From contig NZ_QTJY01000002.1 in the NCBI RefSeq assembly GCF_003703975.1, positions 124,001 through 188,000 of the forward strand: DNA of 64,000 nt, given 5' to 3'. Shown here piece after piece: positions 25,760 through 33,934 of this stretch. The position numbers were made by a program, and so were the translations under genes. Below the pieces are notes generated by a model, which searched no databases, was not told the origin of the DNA, and was given only the letters and a program-made list of their open reading frames with translations. The stretch's first letter is position 1, and every line of letters begins with the position of its first letter. The stretch is from Larkinella soli. GTDB taxonomy: Bacteria; Bacteroidota; Bacteroidia; Cytophagales; Spirosomataceae.

Positions 25760-28345
25760 ATGAAAAAGATTCTACCTCTCTTTCTTCTTTTCTGTTCCAC
25801 TTTTAGCCAGGCCCAGTTTCCGATGGGCGGCCCCGGCGGCAGCCGGCCGGCCGCCACGATTCCCGGAACGGCCAACCCCGATGCGCCCCGCGGCAACGGA
25901 AAGATTTCGGGCACGCTGGTCGATTCCACCACCAGTAAGCCGGTGGAATTCGCCACCGTGGCCCTACTAAGTGTTCAGACCGGTAAACCCATCGACGGAA
26001 CCACTTCCGACGACAAGGGGAAATTCACACTCTCCAAACTCGCTGCGGGCGATTACCGCCTTCAGGTTTCGTTCCTGGGCTATAAAAACAAGGAAACCGG
26101 CGTCCTGAAGATCGGCCGGGGCACCGAGATCAACCTCGGAAACCTAATGATCAGCCCGGACATCCGGACTCTCAGCGAAGTGAACGTGGTCGGGCAGGCG
26201 GCACTGGTCGAGGAAAAAGTGGACCGGCTGGTCTACAACGCCGACAAGGACATTACCAACAAGGGCGGGGACGCGACCGACGTGATGCGCAAGGTGCCGA
26301 TGCTCTCGGTCGACCTCGACGGCAACGTGACGCTCCGGGGCAGCCAGAACGTGCGGGTGCTGATCAACAACAAACCGTCTACAATCGTGGCCAGCAGCGT
26401 AGCCGACGCCCTCAAGCAGATTCCCGCCGATATGATCAAGACCGTGGAGGTCATTACGTCTCCCTCGGCCAAATACGACGCCGAAGGCTCGGCCGGGATC
26501 ATCAACATCGTTACGAAGAAAAACACGTTGCAGGGCCTGACGCTCAACATCGACGGCGGGGTGGGCAACCGGGGCTCGAACCTCGGGGTGAACGGCAATT
26601 ACCGGGTCGGCAAGATGGGTTTCAGCCTCGGCGGTTTCGGCCGGGCCAACTACAACATCAAAGGGCGGTTCCAGAATACGCAGCGCAGCTACTTCGACGG
26701 CCGCACCTCGGAAACCCGGCAGTTTGCCGATACCCGCAACCAGGGACTTTTCGGTAACTACCAGCTGGGCTGGGACTACGACCTTGCTAAAAACCAGAGC
26801 ATCACGGCCAACATCCGCTACGGCGCCCGGAACGGAAAAACGTCGCAGAACCTCACGACGATCCTCTTCCCCGGCGGAATCCTTCCTTCGCAGACGACCA
26901 ACCGCGACGTCGACATCCAGGACCTGTCCGGTACGGTAGACGTGAACGTCGATTATACCCGAACTTATAAGAAACCGCAGCAGGAATTCAGCATTCTGAC
27001 GCAATACAGCCGGAATAACCGGACCAACAATTACGAGGCCGAACTGCTGGGCAACGCCTTCGTCGTGACGGGCCGCGACCGCAACGACAACAGCAGCTAT
27101 AACCAGGAAACCACCCTCCAGATCGACTACCAGACGCCGGTGAAAACCAATCAGTTGCTGGAGTTCGGAGGAAAAGGCATTTTCCGGCAGGTGAACAGCG
27201 ACTACCGGTATTTTGTCTCGACGGGCAGCGAAGGTTCCTACGGCCCGAACCCCCTGCGGCCGAACAACGGGCTTGACTACGACCAGAACGTGGCGGCCAC
27301 GTATCTGTCGTATACCTACACGACCAAAAGTAAATACACGTTCAAGGCCGGAGCCCGGTACGAATACACCATGATCGACGCGACCTTCCGGACCGAAACC
27401 CCGGGTGAAGCCATCAACCTTCCCAACTACGGAAACCTGGTGCCGAGCATCAATATCTCTAAAACGTTAAAGGGCGGTAAAACCGTCAAGGTGGCCTACA
27501 ACCGGCGTTTGCAGCGGCCCGGCATCCAGTTTCTGAATCCGAACGTGAATGCGGCCAACCCGCAGAACATCACCCGCGGCAACCCGTACCTCGAACCGGA
27601 ACTGACCGATAACCTCGAACTCTCGACCAGTACGTACATCAAATCGACTTTCCTGAATTTCTCGCTGTTCGCCCGCCGGACCGACAACTCCATCGAAAGC
27701 GTGCGGACGACGAGCGAAGGGGGCGTCATCACGACGACCTACCAGAACATCGGCCACAAGGAGAACTACGGCGCCAACCTCTTCGGAAACGCCAGCCTGT
27801 TCTCCAAATGGCAGATCGGCGGTGGGGTCGACGCCTATTATTCCTACGTGACCAACAACAGCCCCACCCCTTCGCTGAACACGAGCAACTCGGGCTGGAT
27901 CGTCACCGGTCGGTTCTTCACCAGCCTCACCCTGAAGAAAGGCTGGGGCGCGCAGGGCTTCGGCTTCATCCGGGGCCGGGACGTGCAGTTGCAGGGCTAC
28001 CAGAGCGGTTTTGCCTTCTACAGCCTCGGTTTCAAGAAAGACTTCAAGGACAGCAAGGGCCAGACGAAGGGCAGCCTTGGGCTGGCGGCCGAGAACTTCT
28101 TCACCAATCCGTTCAAACTCCGCACCCAGCTCACCTCGCCCACCTTCGAGCAGACGAGCCTCAACTACTTCTACAATAGAGGCTTCCGGGTAACGTTCAG
28201 CCACCGGATCGGCAAGATGAGCTTCGATCAGCCCCAGGGCCGCCGTCGCAAGTCGGTCAATAACGACGACATCAAGGAGGGCGGTGACAACGGCGGTGGA
28301 GGAGGCCAGCAGCAGCAGGCCCCGGCCGGAGGCAGACCGCGGTAA
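25760..28345 (+). CDS. TonB-dependent-receptor-like outer-membrane beta-barrel protein
   Basis: 861 residues from the ATG at 25760, where a signal peptide begins (MKKILPLFLLFCSTFSQAQ); the frame is open upstream but that part overlaps the isomerase and terminator. After a Gly/Pro-rich linker (20-50) comes a carboxypeptidase-regulatory-like domain (about 52-140), a plug-like domain (about 150-255, with ITSPSAKYDAEGSAGIINIV) and a long barrel of the OMP_b-brl_3 type. The last 30 residues are a low-complexity Gly/Gln tail, unusual because such barrels normally end in an aromatic residue. This class lacks a SusD partner and its ligands are mostly unknown; some are linked to metal or peptide export. 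It has its own promoter and is monocistronic. Confidence 0.9.
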   Translation: MKKILPLFLLFCSTFSQAQFPMGGPGGSRPAATIPGTANPDAPRGNGKISGTLVDSTTSKPVEFATVALLSVQTGKPIDGTTSDDKGKFTLSKLAAGDYRLQVSFLGYKNKETGVLKIGRGTEINLGNLMISPDIRTLSEVNVVGQAALVEEKVDRLVYNADKDITNKGGDATDVMRKVPMLSVDLDGNVTLRGSQNVRVLINNKPSTIVASSVADALKQIPADMIKTVEVITSPSAKYDAEGSAGIINIVTKKNTLQGLTLNIDGGVGNRGSNLGVNGNYRVGKMGFSLGGFGRANYNIKGRFQNTQRSYFDGRTSETRQFADTRNQGLFGNYQLGWDYDLAKNQSITANIRYGARNGKTSQNLTTILFPGGILPSQTTNRDVDIQDLSGTVDVNVDYTRTYKKPQQEFSILTQYSRNNRTNNYEAELLGNAFVVTGRDRNDNSSYNQETTLQIDYQTPVKTNQLLEFGGKGIFRQVNSDYRYFVSTGSEGSYGPNPLRPNNGLDYDQNVAATYLSYTYTTKSKYTFKAGARYEYTMIDATFRTETPGEAINLPNYGNLVPSINISKTLKGGKTVKVAYNRRLQRPGIQFLNPNVNAANPQNITRGNPYLEPELTDNLELSTSTYIKSTFLNFSLFARRTDNSIESVRTTSEGGVITTTYQNIGHKENYGANLFGNASLFSKWQIGGGVDAYYSYVTNNSPTPSLNTSNSGWIVTGRFFTSLTLKKGWGAQGFGFIRGRDVQLQGYQSGFAFYSLGFKKDFKDSKGQTKGSLGLAAENFFTNPFKLRTQLTSPTFEQTSLNYFYNRGFRVTFSHRIGKMSFDQPQGRRRKSVNNDDIKEGGDNGGGGGQQQQAPAGGRPR

Positions 28346-28375
28346 GGAGCGGGGGCAGACGCCCCAACTCCTTAC
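28342..28375. terminator. Hairpin spanning both stop codons of convergent genes
   Basis: GTAAGGAG (28342-28349) pairs with CTCCTTAC (28368-28375), and inside it GGGGC pairs with GCCCC around AGAC. The TAA of the receptor gene and the TAA of the ROK gene lie in opposite arms, so the two stop codons pair with each other. There is no T tract; it may be a weak bidirectional terminator or an mRNA-end stabiliser. Confidence 0.5.
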
Positions 28376-29292
28376 AACATTGCGGCCCCGAACACGCCAG
28401 CGCTGTCGCCGAGTTTGGGGCGGAGGATGGGGGTGCTCAGGCGGCCTTCGTTGAAGACGTATTTTTTGGCCCGTTCGACTCCCTCCGTGTACAGCAGGTC
28501 GATGTTGCCGACACCGCCCCCCAGGACGATGGCGTCAGGGTCCAGAACGTTGATAATGACTGAGATGGCCCGACCGAACCCTTCCAGAAGCCGCTCGATG
28601 GTCTGGGTGGCGAAGGCGTCGGTTCCGGCTTTATGGCGTTCGTAGATTTCTTTCAGACTGCGCTTTTCCCCGCTCACGTCATGATAGAACCGCTGGAGGG
28701 CCGGACCGGAGAAAACCTGCTCATTGCATCCGCGCTTTCCGCAGAAACAGGGATAGCCGTTCTCCTCCAGGATGATATGGCCCCACTCTCCGCCGATGCC
28801 CTGAAGGCCGTTCAGCACCACAGGCTGGCCGTCTTTTCCGCGAAACACCACTCCCCCGCCGACGCCCGTACCCATGATGACGCCGAATACCGACCGGAAA
28901 TCCGGGGCTACCTCCGGCACCGCCCCAAGCGTGGCCTCGGCCAGCGCAAAGCAGTTGGCGTCGTTGGCGAGCGTCACCGGCACGTCCAGCGTTTTTTCGA
29001 GTTCCAGCGGAAGGGGCGTTCCGTTCAGGCAGGTGGTGTTGCAGCCTTTCATCACCTGCCGGCCCGGGTCGAAGGTGCCGGGCGTTCCGAAGCCGATGTG
29101 GTCGGGACGGTATCCGGTTTCGGCTTTCAGAAGATCGACCAGCCGGCCGACCTGACGAACGATGTGCGGGTATCCTTTTTCGGCTTCCGTATCGATCCGT
29201 TTCCGGATCACCACCGCATCCGGGGAGGGAGCGGAAAGGACGACGCCTTCGATTTTGGTACCGCCCAGGTCGATACCCCAGTAGGTCTGCAT
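28372..29292 (-). CDS. ROK family sugar kinase
   Basis: 306 residues from the ATG at 29292, chosen because YWGIDLGGTKIEG, the phosphate-1 motif, follows at once; a start at 29343 adds 17 residues. The zinc-binding ROK signature CFCGKRGCNEQ is at about 165-175, and the second ATP segment VLGGGVGN near 270. Such kinases phosphorylate glucose, fructose, N-acetylglucosamine or related sugars with ATP in the cytoplasm. No HTH domain, so it is an enzyme rather than a ROK repressor. Convergent with the receptor gene and divergent, 59 bp apart, from a methyltransferase gene. Exact sugar unknown. Confidence 0.93.
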   Translation of the reverse strand: MQTYWGIDLGGTKIEGVVLSAPSPDAVVIRKRIDTEAEKGYPHIVRQVGRLVDLLKAETGYRPDHIGFGTPGTFDPGRQVMKGCNTTCLNGTPLPLELEKTLDVPVTLANDANCFALAEATLGAVPEVAPDFRSVFGVIMGTGVGGGVVFRGKDGQPVVLNGLQGIGGEWGHIILEENGYPCFCGKRGCNEQVFSGPALQRFYHDVSGEKRSLKEIYERHKAGTDAFATQTIERLLEGFGRAISVIINVLDPDAIVLGGGVGNIDLLYTEGVERAKKYVFNEGRLSTPILRPKLGDSAGVFGAAML

Positions 29293-29301
29293 TGAAGAAG
29301 A

Positions 29302-29337
29302 GTTAATTTTGGAAATAATTTCAAATGTAAAATTAAC
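29302..29337. promoter_or_regulatory. Inverted repeat and -7 element between ROK and methyltransferase genes
   Basis: GTTAATTTT (29302-29310) and AAAATTAAC (29329-29337) form a perfect 9-bp inverted repeat. Inside it GAAATAATTTC (29312-29322) is itself palindromic. On the minus strand TACATTTG (29329-29322) matches the TAnnTTTG -7 element for the ROK gene, 30 bp before its ATG. A bound regulator would therefore cover the promoter. Confidence 0.45.
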
Positions 29338-29351
29338 CGTCAATCTCCTCT

Positions 29352-30101
29352 ATGGCCTGGTACGAAAACTTTTTTCACGGAATGATTCAGGAGGCCTGGA
29401 AAACCGCCCAGGACGAGGAGGAAACCGAACTGGAGTGCGATTTTTTGCTGGACGTCCTGAATCTGGAGCCGGGCTGGCGGGTGCTCGACGTGTTCTGCGG
29501 GTACGGCCGCCACGCCCTGCCCCTGGCCCGTAGCGGCTGCCGGGTGACCGGCGTCGACATTTCGGAGGAGTATCTGGAAGAGTTCCGTACTGCGGCCCGC
29601 AGGGAGCGGCTGGCTGTCGAGACGGTTTCGGGGGACGTCCTGACCGTTCCCCTGCCCGGCGGCTTCGATGCGGCTTTCTGTTTTGGCAACAGCTTCAGCT
29701 TTTTTCCGCACGACCGCATGCTGGCCTTCCTTCAGAAAATTGCCGGACAACTGAAGGACGGGGCGTGGTTCGTGGCCGATACCGGCATGATTGCCGAAAG
29801 CGTCCTGCCCGATTTTCAGGAACGGACCTGGGTCAGCGTCGGCGACATTACCGTGCTGATGGAAAATGAATACGACGCCCGGCAAAGCCGCATCGACTCC
29901 CGACTGACCTACCTCCGTCGCGACCATACCGAACACCGTCTGGCCCAGCATTACCTGTATACGGTAGCCGGACTCTGCCGATTGTTTCAGGAAGCGGAGC
30001 TGGAAGTGACCGAACTTTTCGGCAACCTCGACGGCACCGATTTCCGGCTGGGCGACGACCGGCTGCTGATCGTTTCGCGGAAAAATCCAGCCGGATTTTA
30101 A
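29352..30101 (+). CDS. Class I SAM-dependent methyltransferase
   Basis: 249 residues. Motif I of the Rossmann-like methyltransferase fold is VLDVFCGYGRHALPLA at about 44-59, followed by VTGVDIS (motif II acidic Asp) and a post-II region GDVLTVPLPGGFDAAFCFGNSF with FGNSFSFF as motif IV. No targeting signal, so cytoplasmic. The C-terminal half has the extra strands seen in small-molecule methyltransferases. The substrate cannot be told. The gene is divergent from the ROK kinase over only 59 bp, so their promoters overlap. Confidence 0.88.
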   Translation: MAWYENFFHGMIQEAWKTAQDEEETELECDFLLDVLNLEPGWRVLDVFCGYGRHALPLARSGCRVTGVDISEEYLEEFRTAARRERLAVETVSGDVLTVPLPGGFDAAFCFGNSFSFFPHDRMLAFLQKIAGQLKDGAWFVADTGMIAESVLPDFQERTWVSVGDITVLMENEYDARQSRIDSRLTYLRRDHTEHRLAQHYLYTVAGLCRLFQEAELEVTELFGNLDGTDFRLGDDRLLIVSRKNPAGF

Positions 30102-30114
30102 TTATTAGGCCAAG

Positions 30115-30132
30115 CAAATAAGCAATTATTTG
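30115..30132. repeat. Short inverted repeat after the methyltransferase gene
   Basis: CAAATAA (30115-30121) and TTATTTG (30126-30132) are separated by GCAA, 14 bp after the methyltransferase stop. No T tract follows, so a terminator is doubtful; it could be a weak hairpin or binding site. The rest of the 168-bp spacer is AT-rich with no further feature except the palindrome at 30242-30254. Confidence 0.35.
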
Positions 30133-30241
30133 AACTTGAAGCGGTTAGGGAAAATGTTTTTTGCATCTATTGTATAATTTTCAGAAAATTTGATCGTTAG
30201 TTGGCACTTTCGCTCAGATCTCCGTAGTTTAACGGCTAATA

Positions 30242-30254
30242 TTAACACTGTTAA
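30242..30254. promoter_or_regulatory. Palindrome just upstream of the TetR-type gene, probable operator
   Basis: TTAACA-C-TGTTAA is a perfect palindrome ending 15 bp before the ATG at 30270. TetR-family genes are commonly autoregulated through such sites. The binding is inferred from position and symmetry. Confidence 0.5.
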
Positions 30255-30269
30255 CTTGCCGATAACCTA

Positions 30270-30863
30270 ATGGAAATTCTGGAGCGTAAGCAAAGAAGTC
30301 GGGAACAGACCCGTACGGGAATTGTCCTGACGGCCAAAGAAATTGCCCGACGCGAAGGTTGGCAGGCGGTCTCCATCCGCAAAATTGCCGACGCAATCGA
30401 TTACAGCGCCCCCATCGTTTACGAGTATTTTGACAGCAAGGATGTCCTGCTGGATGAAATCCGGAACGAAGGTTTTCGCCACTTACGCCAGGAGTACGAA
30501 CGCATCAGGCACGTCTACCGGGACCCTGAAAAACGACTGTTCGAGATGTCCGTCGGCCAGTGGCAATTCGCCATAGACCACCCCGAAATTTACCAGGTAA
30601 TGTATAACCTCGACGGTGCCTACTGCACGCTGCCCGTCTGTGAATCGAGCGAGATGGAAGCCGTCAGTGCGATCATCCGGGAAATTCTGTTCTCATTTAT
30701 TCCCAAATCCAAGGAAAGTATTCAGAAGCTTTATTTCGAGTGGTGGTCGCTGTCGCACGGCATGATCACGCTCGCCATGATGCTCCGCGACCACCAGCCG
30801 CTGGAGCAGTCGGAGCAGGTCTACCGTGAGTCTATCCGTCGGTTTGTGCGCGGCCTGCGCTGA
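30270..30863 (+). CDS. TetR/AcrR family transcriptional regulator
   Basis: 197 residues. The N-terminal HTH is clear: TRTGIVLTAKEIARREGWQAVSIRKIADAIDYSAPIVYEYF-type spacing at about 12-52, with SIRKIADAI as helix 2 and SAPIVYEYF as the recognition helix region, followed by DSKDVLLDEI. The C-terminal domain (about 75-197) is the ligand and dimer domain and has a WHG-like segment (WWSLSHGMITLAMM). It probably represses its own gene and the NmrA-like gene that starts 16 bp after its stop. A palindrome lies directly upstream. The inducer is unknown. Confidence 0.92.
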   Translation: MEILERKQRSREQTRTGIVLTAKEIARREGWQAVSIRKIADAIDYSAPIVYEYFDSKDVLLDEIRNEGFRHLRQEYERIRHVYRDPEKRLFEMSVGQWQFAIDHPEIYQVMYNLDGAYCTLPVCESSEMEAVSAIIREILFSFIPKSKESIQKLYFEWWSLSHGMITLAMMLRDHQPLEQSEQVYRESIRRFVRGLR

Positions 30864-30878
30864 AGTTCCTGATTTCCT

Positions 30879-31757
30879 ATGCCTTCCATTCATTCCATCG
30901 CCGTCATCGGCGCAACGGGAATGCTGGGCCGTCCGGTGACGGAAGAACTGATCCGGGCGGGCTTTCAGGTTCGGGTGTTGGCCCGTCACCCCGATTCCGT
31001 ACGCCCCTTGTTTCCGGAAGCCGAAGTAGTGCGGGGAGACCTGGCTGACGAAAAAAGTCTGCTGGCCGGCCTGCAGGGGCAGGATGCCGTATACCTGAAT
31101 TTATCCATCAGACAGCCGGAAAAGGAAACCGCTTTCCACACCGAATCCGACGGATTGCAGAATCTGCTGAATGCCGCCCGGTTTGCGGGTATCCGGCGCA
31201 TCGGTTACCTGTCCTCCCTTGTCATGCGGTACCAGGGCATGAACGGGTTTCACTGGTGGGCCTTCGACGTCAAACAGGCCGCCGTCCGACTCATCAAAGC
31301 CTCCGGGATTCCCTACAGCCTCTTTTACCCGTCCAGCTTCATGGAAACCATACCCTTCCAGCAGCGGCTCGGGAACCGCATCCTGCTGGTCGGGAAATCG
31401 CCGGTGAAATTGTATTTTATCGCAGCCCAGGATTACGGCCGGCAGGTAGCCCGCGCTTTTCAGCAGGCGGAGGAGGGAAAACCGCAGGAATACGTCATTC
31501 AGGGCCCCGAGCCAATTACGCAGGACGATGCGGCCCGGCAGTTTGCCGCCCATTATCCGAAAGCCCGGCTGAAAATCACGACCGTGCCGCACTGGGTGGT
31601 CCAGGCAGCCGGCAAACTGGCGCAGCAGGCTCATTATGGAGCCCACATCACCGAGGCCCTGAATAAGTATCCCGAAACGTTTGAAGCGGAGAGATCATGG
31701 CAGGAACTGGGCAAACCGGAAACGACGATCCGCGAGTTTGCCCGTCAGTGTCCCTGA
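30879..31757 (+). CDS. NmrA-like NAD(P)H-binding protein
   Basis: 292 residues of the atypical short-chain dehydrogenase class. The dinucleotide-binding motif VIGATGMLGRPV is at about 8-19, with VRVLARHPDS placing an Arg where NADP specificity is set. The segment GYLSSLV and the YSLFYPSSFMETIP region match NmrA/NAD-dependent epimerase-like proteins. The catalytic Tyr-Lys pair of classical SDRs is not evident, so it may be a redox sensor or quinone reductase-like enzyme. It follows the TetR gene by 16 bp and is probably its target. Its stop is immediately next to the convergent thioredoxin stop. Confidence 0.87.
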   Translation: MPSIHSIAVIGATGMLGRPVTEELIRAGFQVRVLARHPDSVRPLFPEAEVVRGDLADEKSLLAGLQGQDAVYLNLSIRQPEKETAFHTESDGLQNLLNAARFAGIRRIGYLSSLVMRYQGMNGFHWWAFDVKQAAVRLIKASGIPYSLFYPSSFMETIPFQQRLGNRILLVGKSPVKLYFIAAQDYGRQVARAFQQAEEGKPQEYVIQGPEPITQDDAARQFAAHYPKARLKITTVPHWVVQAAGKLAQQAHYGAHITEALNKYPETFEAERSWQELGKPETTIREFARQCP

Positions 31758-32108
31758 TCAGAGAACGGCCGTCGTTGCCAGCAGACCGCTGACGTCCTGG
31801 GCCAGCAGGTGTTTGGGCGTCAGGCCGATCCGGCGGTGAACCAGCTCGCCGTCGCGGAAAAACAGAATAGTCGGCAGGTTGCGGACGTTGAAACGGCTGG
31901 TGATCACCGGGTTGGACTCGACGTCGAAGGTCGCGACGGTGGCGGTGCCGTCGAGGTCGGAAGCCAGTTCATTGATGATCGGCTCCATCCGGCGGCAGGG
32001 CCCGCACCAGTCGGCACCGAAATCGACAACGAGCAATCCTCCTTTGGCCATCAGTTCATCCCAGTTGTGGTCAGTGGCGTAAACCGCCTTCTTTGATTGT
32101 GTGTTCAT
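31758..32108 (-). CDS. Thioredoxin family protein
   Basis: 116 residues from the ATG at 32108 (an in-frame ATG at 32132 would add 8). The active site is ADWCGPCRRM at about 32-41, preceded by VVDFGADW and followed by the cis-Pro loop RNLPTILFF at about 76-84. Full thioredoxin length and no signal peptide, so a cytoplasmic disulphide reductase. It lies 48 bp after an ECF sigma factor gene on the same strand and may be co-transcribed with it. Active-site context WCGPC is canonical. Confidence 0.92.
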   Translation of the reverse strand: MNTQSKKAVYATDHNWDELMAKGGLLVVDFGADWCGPCRRMEPIINELASDLDGTATVATFDVESNPVITSRFNVRNLPTILFFRDGELVHRRIGLTPKHLLAQDVSGLLATTAVL

Positions 32109-32156
32109 TGGAAAACGAAGTTGATTTTTCAATGAATACCGGGATACCGCTACGAA

Positions 32157-32708
32157 TCACCCGTTTTCCGAAACTTTTTTCAACTGCTGGATGCACTTGT
32201 ATTTCTGGTTGGCGGCCGTGTGCAGGTTTTTCCAGCCCATTGTCGACATGAGGTCGGTGATCGGCTCCTCCCGGAAGTAGATGGATTTCAGAACGTGCCG
32301 GCAGTGACCCGTGATCCGGTTCATCCAGGCATGGACCTGCTGCTCACGCATCTCGTCCGAAGCGGTTTCCTCCGACAGCGCGTCGCGACGGTCCTGGAGC
32401 GTAATCAGTTCCTCTTCGTCGGTGGTAATCAGCTTGTCGTCCCGGAGTTTTTTCAACCAGAGGTTCCGGGCGATGCCGTAGAGAAAGGTTTTGAGGGTAG
32501 ACCTCAGCTGAAAGTCAGGCCGAAGGATTTTCTGGTAGAGCACCACCACCGATTCCTGAAAAACATCTTCGGCATCACCCTCCGTGCCGTGGTTCCGGCG
32601 GATGAACCGGGCCACCGGGGGATAATACTGTTTATAAAGTAACTCGAAAGCCGAAGCTTCGCCGGATCGCAGCCCTTCCACGAGGGCAAATTCGCAAACA
32701 CCGTTCAT
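32157..32708 (-). CDS. ECF-type RNA polymerase sigma factor
   Basis: 183 residues with sigma-70 region 2 (about 20-90: FELLYKQYYPPVARFI, GDAEDVFQESVVVLYQKI, LKTFLYGIARNLWLKKLR) and region 4 (about 130-180: CRHVLKSIYFREEPITDLMS and the HTH segment with KCIQQLKK). No region 1.1 or 3, which defines the ECF group. No anti-sigma gene is adjacent, which is unusual, though many Cytophagales encode such orphan ECF sigmas. The next gene on the strand is a thioredoxin, 48 bp away. Target promoters are unknown. Confidence 0.9.
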   Translation of the reverse strand: MNGVCEFALVEGLRSGEASAFELLYKQYYPPVARFIRRNHGTEGDAEDVFQESVVVLYQKILRPDFQLRSTLKTFLYGIARNLWLKKLRDDKLITTDEEELITLQDRRDALSEETASDEMREQQVHAWMNRITGHCRHVLKSIYFREEPITDLMSTMGWKNLHTAANQKYKCIQQLKKVSENG

Positions 32709-32816
32709 TGCAGTGGTTTCTTTGCGGCCCGAAGTCCATTCTGCGGGCCGCTCACTCCTTCATTCCCGGCAGGCGGCCGCAATCACCCGGCGGGCCGGAA
32801 TTTTTTTATAAAAACG

Positions 32817-33641
32817 TCAGGGTTCCTCCGCCAGCGATCGTACTTCGATTTCGCTATTGTGAAAAACCAGCGAATAGGGTTCGACGGTGTGAGTCAGCCA
32901 GACGTTCCCGCCGATGACGGAATCGTGGCCGACGACCGTCTTACCGCCCAGAATGGTGGCGTTGGCGTAGATGATGACGTTGTCTTCGATGGTCGGATGC
33001 CGCTTTTTGGAAGCCATCGACTTGGCGACGTTGGTCGCTCCGAGGGTGACGCCCTGGTAAATCTTGACGTTGCTGCCGATGACGGCCGTCTCCCCGATCA
33101 CGACGCCGGTGCCGTGGTCGACGAAGAAGGAAGATCCGATTTTGGCGTTCGGATGAATGTCGATGCCGGTGTGTCCGTGGGCGTATTCGGTCATCATCCG
33201 GGGGAGCAGCGGCACTTCCAGCCCGGTCAGGACGTGAGCCACCCGATAGACGGCGATGGCATAAAAGCCCGGATAAATGGCGATGACCTCCTCCACCCCG
33301 ACGGCCGCCGGGTCAAAGGCGGCAATGGCATGGGCATCCAGCAGCATTTCTTCATAGGTAGCCGGAAGCAGGTCGAAAAATCGTTCCGTCGTCGCGTCCC
33401 GGTCGGCCGGAAGGTGGTCTTCGAGCGGTTTGAGCAGACAGCTCAGCTGACGTTTCAGGTCGGCGTAGGTGTCGGCCGTACTGATGACAAACTGTTTACA
33501 ATCCTGCGTAATGGGAAACATGAACCGGATCAGGCTGTCGATAAACCGACCTACATCGGGCCGCGACGGCAGCCGGTAGCGGAAAGCGGCATTCTGTTCG
33601 GCCATTCGTTCAAAGAAACGCTGCTGCTCGTTCGCATTCAT
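32817..33641 (-). CDS. cysE: Serine O-acetyltransferase
   Basis: 274 residues. The N-terminal helical domain (1-150) is followed by left-handed beta-helix hexapeptide repeats (about 165-260). The active-site signature is [11 protein letters not shown] followed by [17 protein letters not shown], with the His of DHGTG as catalytic base, and the acetyl-CoA-binding turn is [20 protein letters not shown]-like. It makes O-acetylserine from serine and acetyl-CoA, the first step of cysteine synthesis. It is monocistronic. Its 281-bp leader side, shared with the divergent sugar dehydrogenase, holds a terminator that competes with another stem, so attenuation is likely. Confidence 0.94.
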   Translation of the reverse strand: MNANEQQRFFERMAEQNAAFRYRLPSRPDVGRFIDSLIRFMFPITQDCKQFVISTADTYADLKRQLSCLLKPLEDHLPADRDATTERFFDLLPATYEEMLLDAHAIAAFDPAAVGVEEVIAIYPGFYAIAVYRVAHVLTGLEVPLLPRMMTEYAHGHTGIDIHPNAKIGSSFFVDHGTGVVIGETAVIGSNVKIYQGVTLGATNVAKSMASKKRHPTIEDNVIIYANATILGGKTVVGHDSVIGGNVWLTHTVEPYSLVFHNSEIEVRSLAEEP

Positions 33642-33703
33642 AGAAAAACAGTTGTAAAATCTACTAAGACTATCGAATCTATATAATTATTTTGATTTGG
33701 GGT

Positions 33704-33762
33704 AAAAAAAAGCCCTCATGCTGAGGGTGAAAAAGTTACGGCAAAGATCGTGGATCACCCTC
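33704..33762 (-). promoter_or_regulatory. Candidate transcription attenuator in the cysE leader
   Basis: Reading towards cysE: arm A GAGGGTGA (33762-33755), 24 nt, arm B TCACCCTC(A) (33730-33722), loop GCA, arm C TGAGGG (33718-33713), then eight T (33711-33704). B pairs with C to give a terminator (6 bp plus T8), or with A to give an 8-bp alternative stem. The two pairings exclude each other. The terminator ends 62 bp before the cysE ATG. Ligand or effector unknown; no known riboswitch core is recognised. Confidence 0.55.
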
Positions 33763-33934
33763 CCCGATGTGAGGAACGGCAACAACAGCAGGTAACTGGC
33801 CGGTGAACGGACTTTGTCTTCATTTTATACCACAATTCGCTGAATCAGAAACAAAAACAGGGCCATAAAGTTCATTCTTTGGCTTTGGCCGACAAGTTGC
33901 TACGTCGAAAATAATAAACTACATGCATACCATA

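Noticed and set aside
33642-33922. Known SAM-type riboswitch upstream of cysE
   Set aside because: The conserved cores of the SAM-I and SAM-II classes were looked for by eye and not found; only the competing stems are reported.
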